Notes under the pieces: generated by a model | Seen by the model: only the letters and a program-made list of their open reading frames with translations | The model's database searches: none | Told to the model about the DNA's origin: nothing | Program-made: the position numbers and the translations under genes | Shown here: positions 1 through 12,662 of the stretch, in pieces | Numbering within the stretch: position 1 is the stretch's first letter | How the letters are laid out: each line of letters begins with the position of its first letter | NCBI GenBank assembly: GCA_020081605.1 | Contig: JAHREC010000062.1 | Coordinates: 2,542,001 to 2,606,000 of the forward strand | Reading direction: 5' to 3' | Source of the DNA: Albifimbria verrucaria | Lineage: Eukaryota > Ascomycota > Sordariomycetes > Hypocreales > Stachybotryaceae | Length of the DNA: 64,000 nt

Positions 1-947
1 TAACAGTGACAGAACTATATATTGTGGCGTCACGAGGAAAGGCTTTTATTCTGGCAGAATCACTTCTGGGTCCTCAAGTATAGGGCACATGCGGAGAAGA
101 GATGTTGTCTCGTCTTGGTGGGAGTCGATGTGAGTGATGGAGGTGAGGTGCAGTGCTATGCACAGAGGGTAATAGTTCAGACGGTCCATATCGCCAATCT
201 TTCATCCGATTCACTCAGCTATATTCTGGGATTGTAATATCAAGGTCATCAATGGTTTGGGCATGGTTAGGTATATAGATGAGCACAAACAGAATGCAGG
301 TAGAACACGGGTACAAAACACCAGCAGGATAACTATACTAGGTAGTAATATAGAGCAATGAGATAGAGTAATAACGCAGAACAGTGACTTATAGTAGCGA
401 TTCGGAAAGAAATATAAAATGGCGATGCAAAACAGTGGTGCATAACAACGATATGAGATGCTGATGTGGAAAGTGTAAGTGGGAAGGTTAGGAATAAGAT
501 GGAGACTGGAAGCCGCGATAAACGAGAAAAAGATCAATTCAAATCAGGGTTACATTGGAATGATATAGCTATATAGTGAGAATAAATATAGAAGCATATT
601 CTTGTTTTGTTTATACTAATTGCCAATATATATCACTTCTCAGGTTTTTACCCAGTGTCTCCAGGGAATTTCACTGTAAGGACCACAGTCTAGTACCACT
701 TGACAGGTACCTTTCCTGCGGATACCCCTCCATGGCCAGGTACTAGCACAACCAATTAACGCGCCATCACCGGGAAACGCGTCTCACCGCGACACATCTT
801 TCTGCGTACAACGAAAGATAACCAACCCCACCGTTGCGCTCAAGAAACTCTTGCCTGGTCAATTGACAGCTGCTTATGCCTGGCGCCGCGGCAGCGTAAG
901 ATTCATACTCTTTCCTACCGCCGTTCACCTCCTTTCAACCACCCACC
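1..947. other. Intergenic; upstream region of POL12
   Basis: No convincing gene. The first 650 bases are A/T-rich and hold only short random ORFs. From about 700 the base composition rises and an AGGTACCT palindrome (705-712) appears, followed by two ACGCG boxes and then a pyrimidine-rich stretch (about 900-940) that leads into the POL12 start codon. Confidence 0.7.
759..782 (+). promoter_or_regulatory. Candidate MBF (MCB-type) boxes upstream of POL12
   Basis: ACGCGC at 759-764 and a perfect MluI cell-cycle box ACGCGT at 777-782 lie 165-190 bases upstream of the POL12 start. In yeasts the Mbp1/Swi6 complex binds ACGCGT to switch on DNA-replication genes at G1/S, and POL12 is a classical target. 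The assignment is by motif and target class only. Six-base words like this also occur by chance, so two close together are suggestive rather than decisive. Confidence 0.4.
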
Positions 948-3021
948 ATGGCCGACACAGAGCTGCAGTCGCGCTTCTCCCCAACAAGCCGCTCGAGGAG
1001 GATGTCAGGGCCGAGCTCGAGTCCATCATGCGCGTGCACAACCTCTCCGCCGAGGACCTCTTCTTCAAGTGGGAGTCCTACTGCATCAAGCTAGACCTCG
1101 ATGCCCAGGCCATTTCGCTGAGCGCCGTGCGGAACCTCAAGCAGAACATCCAGGATGCCCTCGAGAAGACTCAGCGACAGGCCCAGGTCAAGACGGAGAG
1201 GAAGGTTGTGGCCACCCCCAAACCCAAGACCAGCGCCAAGGGAGCCGATGTCTTTGGCATGCTAGACTCGCTTGTCCCCAGCACGCCCGCCACGGGAGGA
1301 AGGCTATCACGGATTCCAGGTAGCGGAAGCGCATTGAAGAGGAGGATAGACACCCCTGGAGCGGGTATCAGCAGCTCTCCAGCAGGAAGCATGGCTGACC
1401 AACTGAAAGCAAACGGACTACCGTATGTCCACATACCTCTCATGGTGCACCTCTAGCTAATCACTCGCAGGCCCTCGTCGTTCAATGACCGAGCAAACCC
1501 TGGGCAAGTTGTAGAGGTCCTAAACGACAACCTCCCTGCCGCCGAACCCCCATTGCTCCATTCCCCGAGCCGAGAGTCAAGCTCATCCCCGCATCCGAAA
1601 TGAAGAAGATGGGGTACCGACCGCTGGCTATGAAGCTTTCAGAGGCCAGCGAGGTTCTAGATGACCGAATCGACGAGTTCATGGCCAGCGTCCAAGAATA
1701 CCACAGCCTCGAGGACTCTGCATTTGGCAGCGCTGCGAGCCAAAGCACATCAGAGATCGTGGCCGTGGGCCGCATAGCGTCGGACTCTGCAGAGGGCAAG
1801 CTGAATGCTGCGTCACTGCTGCTTGAGACATCACGGCGAACGGGTATGGGCTTCAGGGTCCCGCTGAAGATGGACAAGATCCGCAGCTGGAGCTTCTTCC
1901 CTGGGCAGATCGTGGCGCTCAAGGGCAGCAACGCATCCGGCAATGAGTTCGTGGTGGATGAAATACTAGAAATTCCCCTGCTCCCTGGTGCCGCCTCTAC
2001 GCTGGCAGCATTGGAAGCGCATAGAGAGAGGCTCAGGGCGGCCCAGACGCAATGGACTCGGATTCAGACCCCATTCCTCTCAACATCATGTACGCTGCTG
2101 GGCCGTATACCTCCGACGACAATCTGGACTTTGAGCCGCTGCACGCCCTGTGCAGCCAGGCTGCCGACTCACTTGCCGATGTGTTGGTCCTTGCTGGACC
2201 GTTCATCGACATGGACCACCCCTTATTGCAACTGGCGACTTCGATCTCCCAGAGGAAGCCATGCAGGATCCTGACACAGTCAACATGAACACCGTCTTCA
2301 AGTACCTCTTCTCCCCGCCCTTAACCAGCTAGCTACCACAAACCCACACATCACTATCATTCTCGTCCCTTCCGTCCGCGATATCATCGACAAGCACGTC
2401 TCCTGGCCTCAGGACCTTATCCCACGCAAGACGCTCGGCCTGCCCAAGGCTGTGCGCATATTCACCAACCCCATCACTCTGTCCGTCAACGAGATGGTGC
2501 TCGGCGTCTCCAGCCACGACGTGCTGTACGAGTTGCGCGGTGAGGAAGCCAGTAAGGGCGGCGGCGGAGACTTGAAGGGCAGACTCAGCCGATATCTCGT
2601 CGAGCAGCGCCATTACTTCCCCTTTTCCCACCTGCAGATCGGTCGAAGCTGCCGAAGACGGGCACAGAAGAGGGATTGGCGACAGGCGCGATGTTGGATA
2701 CTAGCTATCTAAGGCTCGGTGAGATGGTGGGCGTACGACCAGATGTGATGGTGGTTCCTAGCGCATTACCTCCTTTCGCCGCGGTATGTTCTTCCCCAGC
2801 CATCAATATTTCTATTCGTTATCATACAAGCTAACATGCCATTTCCACAGGTCGTTGAATCCGTACTCGTCATCAACCCAGGCCATCTGTCAAAACGACG
2901 CGGGCCAGGAACGTACGCACGCATGACGCTACATCCTCTCGGCGCAAACGAAGATTCCAGGGAGGGCATGGTCAGTCACGGGGTGTTCAAGAGGGCGAGG
3001 GTGGAGATTGTGAGAATATAG
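948..3021 (+). CDS. POL12: DNA polymerase alpha subunit B (primase-polymerase accessory subunit)
   Basis: Encodes the B subunit that tethers the catalytic subunit of DNA polymerase alpha to primase and helps start lagging-strand synthesis in the nucleus. About 650 codons after removal of two introns (1423-1470 and 2784-2850), a normal family length. The N-terminal helical domain is recognisable (EDLFFKWESYCIK), then a linker, an OB-fold region, and the inactive calcineurin-like phosphoesterase domain (MYAAGPYT, VLVLAGPFID). The C-terminal exon carries a typical VINPGHLSKRRGPGTYAR segment. The ATG at 948 sits in a CACCATGG context. The reading frame breaks at least six times, near 980, 1550, 2037, 2221, 2319 and 2617. 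Each break is repaired by adding one base to a C/G/T run, so these look like sequencing deletions. The gene converges with MFAP1. Confidence 0.93.
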
Positions 3022-3480
3022 AAGCACGTCAAGTAATGAGATAATGTTTTCAATTCTACGATTGAGCAGCTCTGAAGGCGCATTTGTCATCGTCGGTTGG
3101 CGGCCTGCCATGCTATCTGTTCCCTGATTGATATCCATGTCTTCTTTAAATTTGTATAGATAGATTTTAGGCATGTTGGGAATTGAGTCCCATTGAAGCC
3201 TTGTTGTATCTTCACTAGAAAGAATTGGCAGATTAAGACCAAAATGAGACCCTAGCTACCATCAGAGAATGCACCTATTGGCCCTCGCTAGGTCAAGAGA
3301 ACAGTCAGTTAGCCGATAGGCTCAGGCCTCTGTCGAAGTCATCATAACTTGGCGCATACTGAGTGACGGCAAGCACTTTTGATATACAGCCCGTACTAGG
3401 TAGATCTCATGACGCGATGATAGTCCGTAGCAGAAGCCGCATGCTAAGCATTAAGTGGTATCATAATTATCATGCGACTC
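3022..3480. other. Convergent 3' spacer between POL12 and MFAP1
   Basis: A/T-rich spacer between two genes that end towards each other. It should hold both 3' UTRs and polyadenylation sites. No ORF or repeat is supported. Confidence 0.6.
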
Positions 3481-4876
3481 TCATCTAGAATCGACCCTGC
3501 GCCTCTTGTCATTGTCGTATCGATCCCCATCTCGCGATGTACTCCGTTTGCGACGGCTCCTGTACTCTCCGTCGCTACGCCGAGGTGACCGCGACCGCGA
3601 ACGAGAGCTTCTACGCCTGTCGTTGTCCCTGCGCGAATGATAGCTGTCGCCTCTCCGATCGTCCCGATCCTCGTCCTTGGATCTATAGCGATCCCCGCCC
3701 TTGCCGTCATCACGTCTGTCTCTCCGGTCTCCCAGCGGAATGGCGTTGGCACCCTTGGCACCCCGTTCATCTGGTCTGAATCGATCATCGTCTGGTCGAA
3801 ACCTGTCATCGTCGAATCGACCTGGTCTGTTCCGTCTATCCTCGTCGAAGGAGCCCCATCGACCTGTGTCCTCTGACCTCATGTCCTTGTACTTGGTCGC
3901 ACCCTTTCGGCCAAGCTTTGTCATGTCTCTGCGCTGAAGGAACGCAGGCAGAGCCTCTCGATTTTGCACGTCGTCCTGGATTCGTGTGCCCATGATATCA
4001 CGTTGTAGCAGACCCGCAGCCTCGTTTTCTTCCTGGAAGAAAGCACCCTTGTGGAAGTATTTTTGCATGTACGACATCTTGCCCTTGCTGTCCTTCTCCT
4101 CCTTCTGCTTGGCCAGGTATGCCTCATCTTCGGCCTTTCGCTCTTCTTCGGTGAGGTTGCGTCGGCGCTCGATCTCGGCGAGCTCAGCCTCGTGCTCTTC
4201 GATTGCAGCGCGAGCGCGCTTGAGGCGCTTCAGCTCGCGGACGCGCCAGGCAGCTTCTTCCGCCTCCGGGTCCAGTCCGTCGGTCGTGTCAACGTCTGAG
4301 TCCTCGTTCTCGTCGTCATCCCAATGCTTCTTGCCAGCCGCGCGCGGCTAGGTCCTTCTTGATCTGCTCCTCCACGAGTTCGTCAGCGGCCTTCTTGCGG
4401 GCTGCCTCTTCGGCTTGTCGGCGCGCTTCTTCGTCCTCTTCTTTTGTCGCTCCGTTGCCTCTTTGGTTCTTAGGGACGAATTTCGGTCTCATCATCAATC
4501 TTCAGGGCGCTTCCTCTTCACTGCTTTCTTCCTCTTCACTCTCCTCCTCGTCATCGTCTTCCTCCTCCTCGCTTTCCTCCTCTTCCTCAGTTACGAAGCC
4601 TTCTTCCGCCGCCAGTTGCTCGGCTTTCTGGGCTGCGACACGGCGCGCTTCCGCATCCTCTGCTTCCTTGCGCCTGGTGTTCAAATCTACCTTGCCAAGA
4701 TTGCTGATGATCTTCCCGGCGCTCGCGGCTTTGGGAGGCGGAGGGAGAGCGGGCTTGGAAGGCTCCTCCTCCTCTTCGCTTGCGTCCGAGTCGGATTCGG
4801 ATTCGGCGCGCGTAGGCTTGCCGGCACGGTAACGCGCCGGCTTCACCGGGTTCGCTGTCATGCGCTTTGGAGGCAT
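3481..4876 (-). CDS. MFAP1-family spliceosomal protein
   Basis: Microfibrillar-associated protein 1 homologue, a nuclear component of the spliceosomal B complex that works with Prp38 despite the family's misleading name. About 465 codons, no intron seen, usual family length. The start MPPKRMTANPVKPARYR matches the family N-terminus. It is followed by long acidic Glu/Ser runs, a Lys/Glu/Arg coiled-coil block (EIERRRNLTEEERKAEDEAY), the hallmark C-terminal segment (YMQKYFHKGAFFQ, RDIMGTRIQDD), and an Arg-Asp/Arg-Ser tail like those of SR proteins. Two lesions are visible. An in-frame TGA stands at 4502-4504 where Arg (CGA) is expected; the frame continues correctly after it. A one-base frameshift lies near 4344. 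Divergent from the reductase at 5579. Confidence 0.9.
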
Positions 4877-5578
4877 TGTGGATGGAGGGTGTGGGTTTGC
4901 GATGTTGTAAGAGTTGGCCGTCTCGACTCGACATGAAAAGCATCAGTGGAGCTTGGCGATAAGCTCTTATCGATCTGCATGCTACTTCTTTAGTCGCAAT
5001 TGAGCCTACCCTATACTTGTAGCCTGTGGTTCTAAGTTGATCATATCATTATGAATAATTATGTTGGGATGATAATCAATGCTTGCAGAGTCGATATGAA
5101 TGTCCTGATTGCGTCATATCTGCTTGGGCAATAAAATCGTACTTCTGAGGCCAACTTGGTGTAAACTACACCAGTGCTTTGGTATGAAGAAGGTTAACAC
5201 CAGCACGTAAAAGGCACCAACGGCAATGTACCAAAAACACAGGTTTCAATGCAGTTTAATTGGGATAACTTATAAAAACTGGTCTATAAAAGATGATACT
5301 CATTTAAAAACCGCCCAACAATGAGTCCAGCTTATATAGCCAAGCACGGCTAAAAGGCCAGTCCTTCATAATTTGGATGCTTGATATGAAGTACACCTCC
5401 AGTGTGGGTCTTCAACTTGACCACCAGTTGAGATACCCAAAGAAGGTGGGGGTTTATCGAGCTTGAGGATTAACGTCATAGGCTAGCTAACAGCTCAAAG
5501 CAGCAAGCATCTTAGACCATCTCATCATCTACAGTTCAGGCCATTTTCGCAGGTCGAGGTTTTATAGCAAAGCAAAAA
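4877..5578. other. Divergent promoter region between MFAP1 and the RmlD-like gene
   Basis: About 700 bases of A/T-rich sequence shared by two genes that point away from each other. I see no ORF. Inferred to hold both promoters. Confidence 0.6.
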
Positions 5579-6713
5579 ATGTCACAGAAAACCGTCCTTG
5601 TAACCGGTGCCACGGGTCTTTTGGGCCGCGAAGTTGTATCCAACTTTAGCCTGCGGGGTTGGACCACCAAAGGCACGGGATATTCACGAGCCGACGGTGT
5701 AGATGTCCTCAAGGTAGACCTTGGCAACGCCGAGGAGGTGATTAAAGCTCTCGATGAAGTCAAGTGAGTGACGGCTCAAATCAATGCATGTATTGTGCTC
5801 CCTTGAACTGACATCCTGGGGCAGGCCGCAAGTCATCGTCCACTGTATGTTGCCCTAATGAGACAATTGTTGTGCTTCATACCAGTACGCAAGAACTAAC
5901 CAATTCCTTCAAGGTGCTGCACAAAGGTTCCCGGACAAAGTTGACAAGGATCCAGAAGGAGCCAAGGCGCTCAACGTTGCCGCCAGCCGCTCCTTGGCCA
6001 GTCTGGCCGCGGCTCGAGACATCTTCTTGATCTACATCTCAACCGACTACGTGTTCCCTGGAGTTCCAGGAGATGCTCCTTACGAAGCTGATGCCACCCC
6101 AAGGCCAACAAACCTCTATGGCGAAACCAAACTCGACGGCGAGCGAGCTACGCTGGATGAGTATGCCAAAGCGGGCAAGAAGGGCTTGGGTGTAGTACTC
6201 GTGTCCCCGTTCTCTATGGTCATGCAGAAACACCCAGCGAGAGTGCTGTCAACGTCCTCATGGATACCGTATGGAAGGCCCAGGAGGCGGATGCGAACAT
6301 CAAGATGGATCACTGGGCTCTGCGCTATCCCACCAACACCGAGGATGTTGGGCGGGTCTGCCACGGTACGTCTGTCTCACCCCATGAAATAGGCAAACGC
6401 TAAGAATGCTACTCTAAGACGTATCGGAAAAATACCTATCAACAAGCGATCGAAGCTCCCTACCGCAGATTCTCCAGTTCTCCAGCGAGGATAAGATGAC
6501 CAAGTATGAGATCTGCGAGAAGTTTGGGAGATCATGGGCCTCCCGGTCACCAAGATCGAGCCCAACACAGAAGGGAACGACCCCAATGCGAGCGTGCAGC
6601 GACCCTTCGATTGCCACCTGAGCACAAAGGCGCTCAAGGACCTCGGGATCAACGTCTCGACCTCTGATTTCATTGGTTGGTGGAGACGGGAGGTGCGGGC
6701 GTTTCGCAAGTAG
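5579..6713 (+). CDS. RmlD-like NAD(P)-dependent reductase, MAT2B type
   Basis: Short-chain extended reductase of the dTDP-4-dehydrorhamnose reductase (RmlD) family. It resembles the regulatory beta subunit of methionine adenosyltransferase (MAT2B) more than a bacterial sugar enzyme. The N-terminus carries the Rossmann nucleotide loop VTGATGLLGR. Later come the conserved YISTDYVF and NLYGETKLDGE, with the catalytic Tyr-x3-Lys inside the second. About 317 codons with introns at 5764-5824, 5845-5913 and 6366-6418, all with clean phase. One base is missing near 6200 (the frame should give LRVPVLYGHAE) and one G near 6523. The C-terminus ends in IGWWRREVRAFRK. Whether it binds a MAT catalytic subunit or reduces a substrate cannot be read from the sequence. 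Confidence 0.85.
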
Positions 6714-8076
6714 AGGGTGTAAACAGAATGTCGGGTAGCACGTTTTGGGAGGGACCATCTGAACCGGGTAGGACAGCTCATAGTCGGTCCATAGCAAGGG
6801 GTCATACGGAGGGCAAGCTGTCTGCAGAAGATGGGCAAGGAGGAGATGATCGTAGGCCAGATTGATGGAGTCGGACTGGCAGCTACACGACTTTGTGAAC
6901 TCCTCGGTAGCACACTGGCCGCAGAAGTGATCACAAATTGACAAGAAATTGCTTTCCCTGTTATGTGAAAAGCGATGACTAGGGAATGTGTAAGCAATGA
7001 GACCCACCAAGGACTAATGAAGCTTTTGCGATTTCTGGCAGTGGTGTAAGTGATGGCGAGGCTATGCAGAAGAGCGGTGAGATAGTCCTGGAAGGCTACA
7101 GCAAGCCAAGGGCCATGTTTGGCATGTGAATTGCATTGTGAATATCTCATCACAAAAAGAAAAACGAAGAAAAAAGCGTAGAGAGAGCCCTGAGGCGATG
7201 CATCCATGCCAGATCTGTGTACATGAAGCAAATATCCTTCTCAGATCGAGCCTGGGCATGTGTCTACGATCAGATTATGAGTTGAGTCAATCAATTTAAC
7301 TCAAAGACCTTATGATTGTGCGTGGCAAATAAACAAATGTTGGGGTTCGTGGGAGCTTTGGAATGGAATTGCGGACGCTGAAAGGCGGAGGGAGGTCTGA
7401 GACGGTAAACGCGATGTCAAATCTCGTGGCATGCCTACGCTGCGGGGTCCGACAGTCTGGCTGTGTAGAGCGCGCTGCTGTGTTGTGATGGGACACGTTG
7501 GGAGGTTGTTGATGAAGTGATGAAAGTCATGGGAATCGCTGTCAACCCATTTCCTGCTGCTTTTACTTCTTCCCTCCTTTCCCTCGTCTGTTTTACCAGC
7601 GTACCGCTGGTCCTTGTGCCGTTGCGTTGCATTTCTTTTCCCTTTCCTTTCCCGTCACTCGTTACATACATTGTCATTGTCGTCCACGATATTGATCTGC
7701 CCTGTCGAGGTCGTCCACTCGTTTCACCTAGTCGCAGACGCAGTCGCTGCATTGACACGTGTGGCTGCACAGACATCGGGAACCGCCCCAGGCGAAACGC
7801 AGCGACGCCCGAGGGAGGGTTGCACGCAGAGCCGGCAGAGAGCAAAGGTCCCCTTGCATGTCGTCAGCCTTACGGAACAATCGACGGTACAGCAGCAGAG
7901 CAGCAGGGATATTCCGATATCCCCACGTTGGAGAGTCCACTGAAGCCGGCGAGACGGTTACACTAAAATTTGGGGCTGCAGCTAATTTACCGAAACGGGC
8001 CCCTAAAATTGCAGGCTCAGGCCGTTTAGGGGAGAGGGAAAGGGAGCAAAATTAGGGAAAGGAAAAATAAAAAAGA
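6714..8076. other. Intergenic; 3' end of reductase and 5' leader of RA-PH gene
   Basis: No supported gene. The first half is mixed composition with short random ORFs. From about 7550 to 7700 the plus strand is strongly C/T-rich, as in promoters and leaders of well-expressed fungal genes. The last 50 bases are A-rich, with an in-frame stop at 8068 just before the ATG at 8077. Confidence 0.55.
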
Positions 8077-11047
8077 ATGGGTCCAGACGCAGGAACAGCA
8101 GCGCTTGACGCCCCCAGGCCACTCACAGCGCCTGGCTTAGGCTCAGGCACACGCGCTAGCACTACAGTCACAGCAACCACAAGCCTGCTAGCTCCACCAC
8201 TAGACGACGAGCTCCTGGAACTTCCACCACCACTAGGGGCGTCTCGCTATCGCGCCCTTCGAGGTAAAAGCGTCACGTCGCTCCGCCGCAAGGCCTTTGA
8301 GGTGTTCCACGACGATAATTCCAGCACCACTGAGAAACGTTCCAGCAAAGCTGGCGGCGGCACCAGTCTCGCCGAGCTCTACCTGTCCTCGCTGCGCTCC
8401 TGCTCCACCAGCCTGTCGGCGGCGCGAAGCAGCACCGCAGGGTTCCCTGGGTTGGGGCTCTCAAGCGTCCACCAGATCCCGTCTGATATCCCACCCTCCC
8501 CACTCTGCCGCTGCCGCCGCTCAAACAGAGGCCTGTCAATGTTCCAACCCTGAATACGAACAAGCCAGTCGGGTGCGTTGCGCCTGCGCCTGGTCCTGCC
8601 GTTACCCACAGCGTCTTTGACCACGACGACGATCAGGACGAAGAGGTCAGGCCCCCGCGCCCCTCAAAACCCCTTCTTCCAAGTCGCTCTTCAATCGCCG
8701 CCCGCTGCCAACCGTCAATCGCGCCGTCGTCGCCAACAAAGACGATCGCCACGACGACAGCGACGCTCCCACGCCCCCAAGAGCCCCTCCTCCACCGGCC
8801 CTTGCACCCCTGACGAGTCCCCGGACGAGTCCCCGGAACAAGCCCAGGCGGCCCGGTGGGCAGACGAGGTTGCCCGTCTCGAGGCCGAGACCGACCGCAT
8901 CCTAGCCGAGCAGAAGAAGCGCGACCTTGTTCGTCTCCAGGCCCAGCTTGCCGCGACGCCTACCAAGACTCCCAACCTAAAGACTGGCTTCTTTGACAAG
9001 CTCGTGATTTTGTCCCGAGGCAAGAAGGCCAACGCCGCCGTCGCCGTTGCCTCTCAGCCTGGAACGCCCGGCTCCCTCGCCTCTACCGTCTTCTCCCTCG
9101 ACTTCGCCCGGAGCAGCGGCAGCAGTTTCGAGTCGGCTCCCTCGCCCGGTCCCATGTCCTCCCTTGAACCGGGAGCAAGGGCATCCTCCCCAGGTCGATG
9201 CCCCTACCACCGCCGTCAACGGCGGAGATCGTGTAAGTACCCGAACCCTTCGTGCATGTGCCTTGCCTCAATCGGGTAGCTGATCGTGTGCCTAGCGTGT
9301 GACTGTGCGTTGCCTGTCGTCAACCATAAGCTTACCCGTCACCGTCGATACTTCCATAGTGGACATTCTCTACTCTGCTGCCAATTTTATGACGCAGAAC
9401 TTTGATCCAGCCTCCAGTGTCGTCGTCGAGTGCTACATGCCGCTGAGCCTCGAGCGCCGCCTGCGTCGTTATGAGCGTGCTCGCGATGTCATGAATTCTT
9501 GGGATCGCGATGCGCAGAACTCCCTGCTCATTCTCTCGCAGCTTGGTCAGCACGACTCTGGAAGTCTGGATTATGGATCTGTCCCGCGCACGCAAAACGC
9601 CCCACCAGGCTTCACCGTCCAGATATACCACTCTTCCCGGCCCGGCGGTAAATGGAACAAGCGATATGTCACTCTCCTCGACAGCGGCCAGATCTTCTGT
9701 TCCAAGAAGACAGATGCCAAACCCTCGGACAAGGATAGCACTGTGCTGTGTCACTTGTCCGATTTTGACATTTACGCGCCCAAGGAGAGCACCATCAGAC
9801 GCCAACTCAAAGCTCCCGGGAAGTTCTGCCATGCTATCAAGAGCCAGCAGAAAACAATCGTCTTCCCTGATGGAGAGAACTTTGTCCATTACTTCAGCAC
9901 AGACGATAGCGGGCTATCGGAGCGCTTCCATGACATGGTCCATGCCTGGCGCAGCTGGTACCTCGTCAACAAGAAGGTCGACCTTCAAAAGAAGGACAAG
10001 ATTGATGCGCCGGCTCACCAGGCTAGTATCAAGAAATCCAAGAGTGTGGTCAGGCATGGAAACATGCGTCTGAAGCTCTCCGTGGATGAGACACCGTATA
10101 TGATTGGCGCTTTTGAGCCGCTCCTTGATATGGAGCGCTTCAACAAGCCGATTGAGGAGTTTGGCAAGGATATCATTATTGACGAGAAGCCTATCGCCAG
10201 GCAGCCCTCGAAGAAAGTCCAGAAGCCAAAAGTCTCAACCAAGCCCACCACCCAGCCACCACCACCACCGCTGCCGCCGGTTCCCAAGATGGACAAGGAG
10301 TTCTCTGCTGGTGGTCTTCTCGGTGCTGGATATGACAAGCGCAAACAAGCCCTTGACGTTTCTACAGGTGACTCTCCTAAGCAGCAGGAAGGCCCTTTAC
10401 TGGCGGCGCATCCCTCCTGAACAACGTCGCGTCCCTCGCGACCAGTCACCTGCGACTCCCGACTCTAGTTCTTGGTTCCCATCGGCTGAGCAGCATTCAG
10501 CTCGTGCCCGCAGCAGTACCATCCGCACACAGTCTGCACGTACCAGCACGCGACCTGTCACTGCTGACAGCGCAGCCCACGCTCGTCGCGAGAGGACGCA
10601 GCAGCAGCCCTTGATCAACCTCGCCGACAGCTTCCTGAGCCCCGCAATGGCGCGAGAGCCGTACCATCGGCCAACCCACAAACCATAGCCAAGGTCACGG
10701 AGTGAGAGCCCCGACTGGTGGGCCTCTCATTAACTTTGCTACCGGCGGCCAAACCCCAAACAGCACGCAATATAACGACTTAGGCCAGCGTGGACTCATG
10801 CGCAGTAACACCCGTTCGAGTTCCCAGCCCACTGGCCAGCAATCACAGCTCGTCAGCCGCCCACGAAGCCGCTCCATTGCCCCCTCCTCCCAGCCTAGCT
10901 CCAGACATCCCTACAAGGACGAGACACCTCCCGTCCCCCACTGCCCAACCGCTCCATTAGGCGAGCGATGACCGCTGGTCCGTCCGTGGGTCCTTCTCGC
11001 GGCCGTGAGTCTCACCCCCAGAGCCCCTTGTCAACCGCGCGCGGTAA
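8077..11047 (+). CDS. RA-PH domain adaptor protein (MRL/Grb7-like arrangement)
   Basis: Large, mostly disordered protein, about 970 codons, with a Ras-association domain followed directly by a pleckstrin-homology domain. A disordered Pro/Ser-rich N-terminus is followed by a charged helix (ARWADEVARLEAETDRILAE). After an intron at 9233-9295 comes the RA domain (VTVRCLSSTISLPVTVD...ANFMTQNFDP, about 9296-9540). The PH domain follows (FTVQIYHSSRPGGKWNKRYV to HDMVHAWRSWYLV, about 9600-9970). The tail is Pro-rich (PPPPPLPPVP) and Ser/Arg-rich. In animals the RA-PH tandem is found in RIAM/lamellipodin and Grb7, which link Ras-family GTPases and phosphoinositides to actin or receptors. A role in polarity signalling here is inference. 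Several one-base breaks. The start and the end (PLVNRAR, assuming one missing C) are provisional. Confidence 0.75.
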
Positions 11048-11523
11048 AGAGGGACACACTGCAAACTTGGATTTTCCATTGGTGCCGGTTTTGGCGCCTT
11101 GCATGAGGATACGATGTGTATTGATGTCATCTGGTTTTGGCAACTTCCTATACCCCGGGTTGAAAGGGAAAAGGATTAAAACAGTCGGGTAGGCGTAACT
11201 CTGGGGTTGGCTTTTTCATGTGGTTGGCCATATAAGTGAGCATCCGCTGTGACATATGTTGTCGATTTTCTTTTTCAGGACCTAAACCCCTTCTGAGTAG
11301 AAGGTTTTCTTCTTGTTTCAATAGTTTATTTGATTTCGCTCTGAATCGTAATTCAACGCGATATCAGACTGTCACCAGGCCGTCTAATGGATTTTGCATT
11401 ATGCCGTAATATTCTGGCTAAACTCGCCAATTTTCCCGCTTCCTTCTAGGTATCTAACTCTAATCCATTCCGCCCAAGAGCAATTTGAAGCAATATCCAT
11501 GTGTCCCCAAAATCTTTTTAAAT
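11048..11523. other. Convergent 3' spacer
   Basis: T-rich spacer between the RA-PH gene and farnesyl diphosphate synthase, which end towards each other. Holds both 3' UTRs by inference. No ORF supported. Confidence 0.5.

Positions 11524-12662
<1,139 letters not shown>

Noticed and set aside
948..3021. Programmed ribosomal frameshifting in POL12
   Set aside because: There are six or more breaks in one gene and similar breaks in most neighbours, all at homopolymers. That pattern fits sequencing error, not a regulated event.
8811..8840. Tandem 12-base repeat (GACGAGTCCCCG twice)
   Set aside because: It lies in the disordered coding part of the RA-PH gene and encodes a short Asp-Glu-Ser-Pro repeat; unremarkable.
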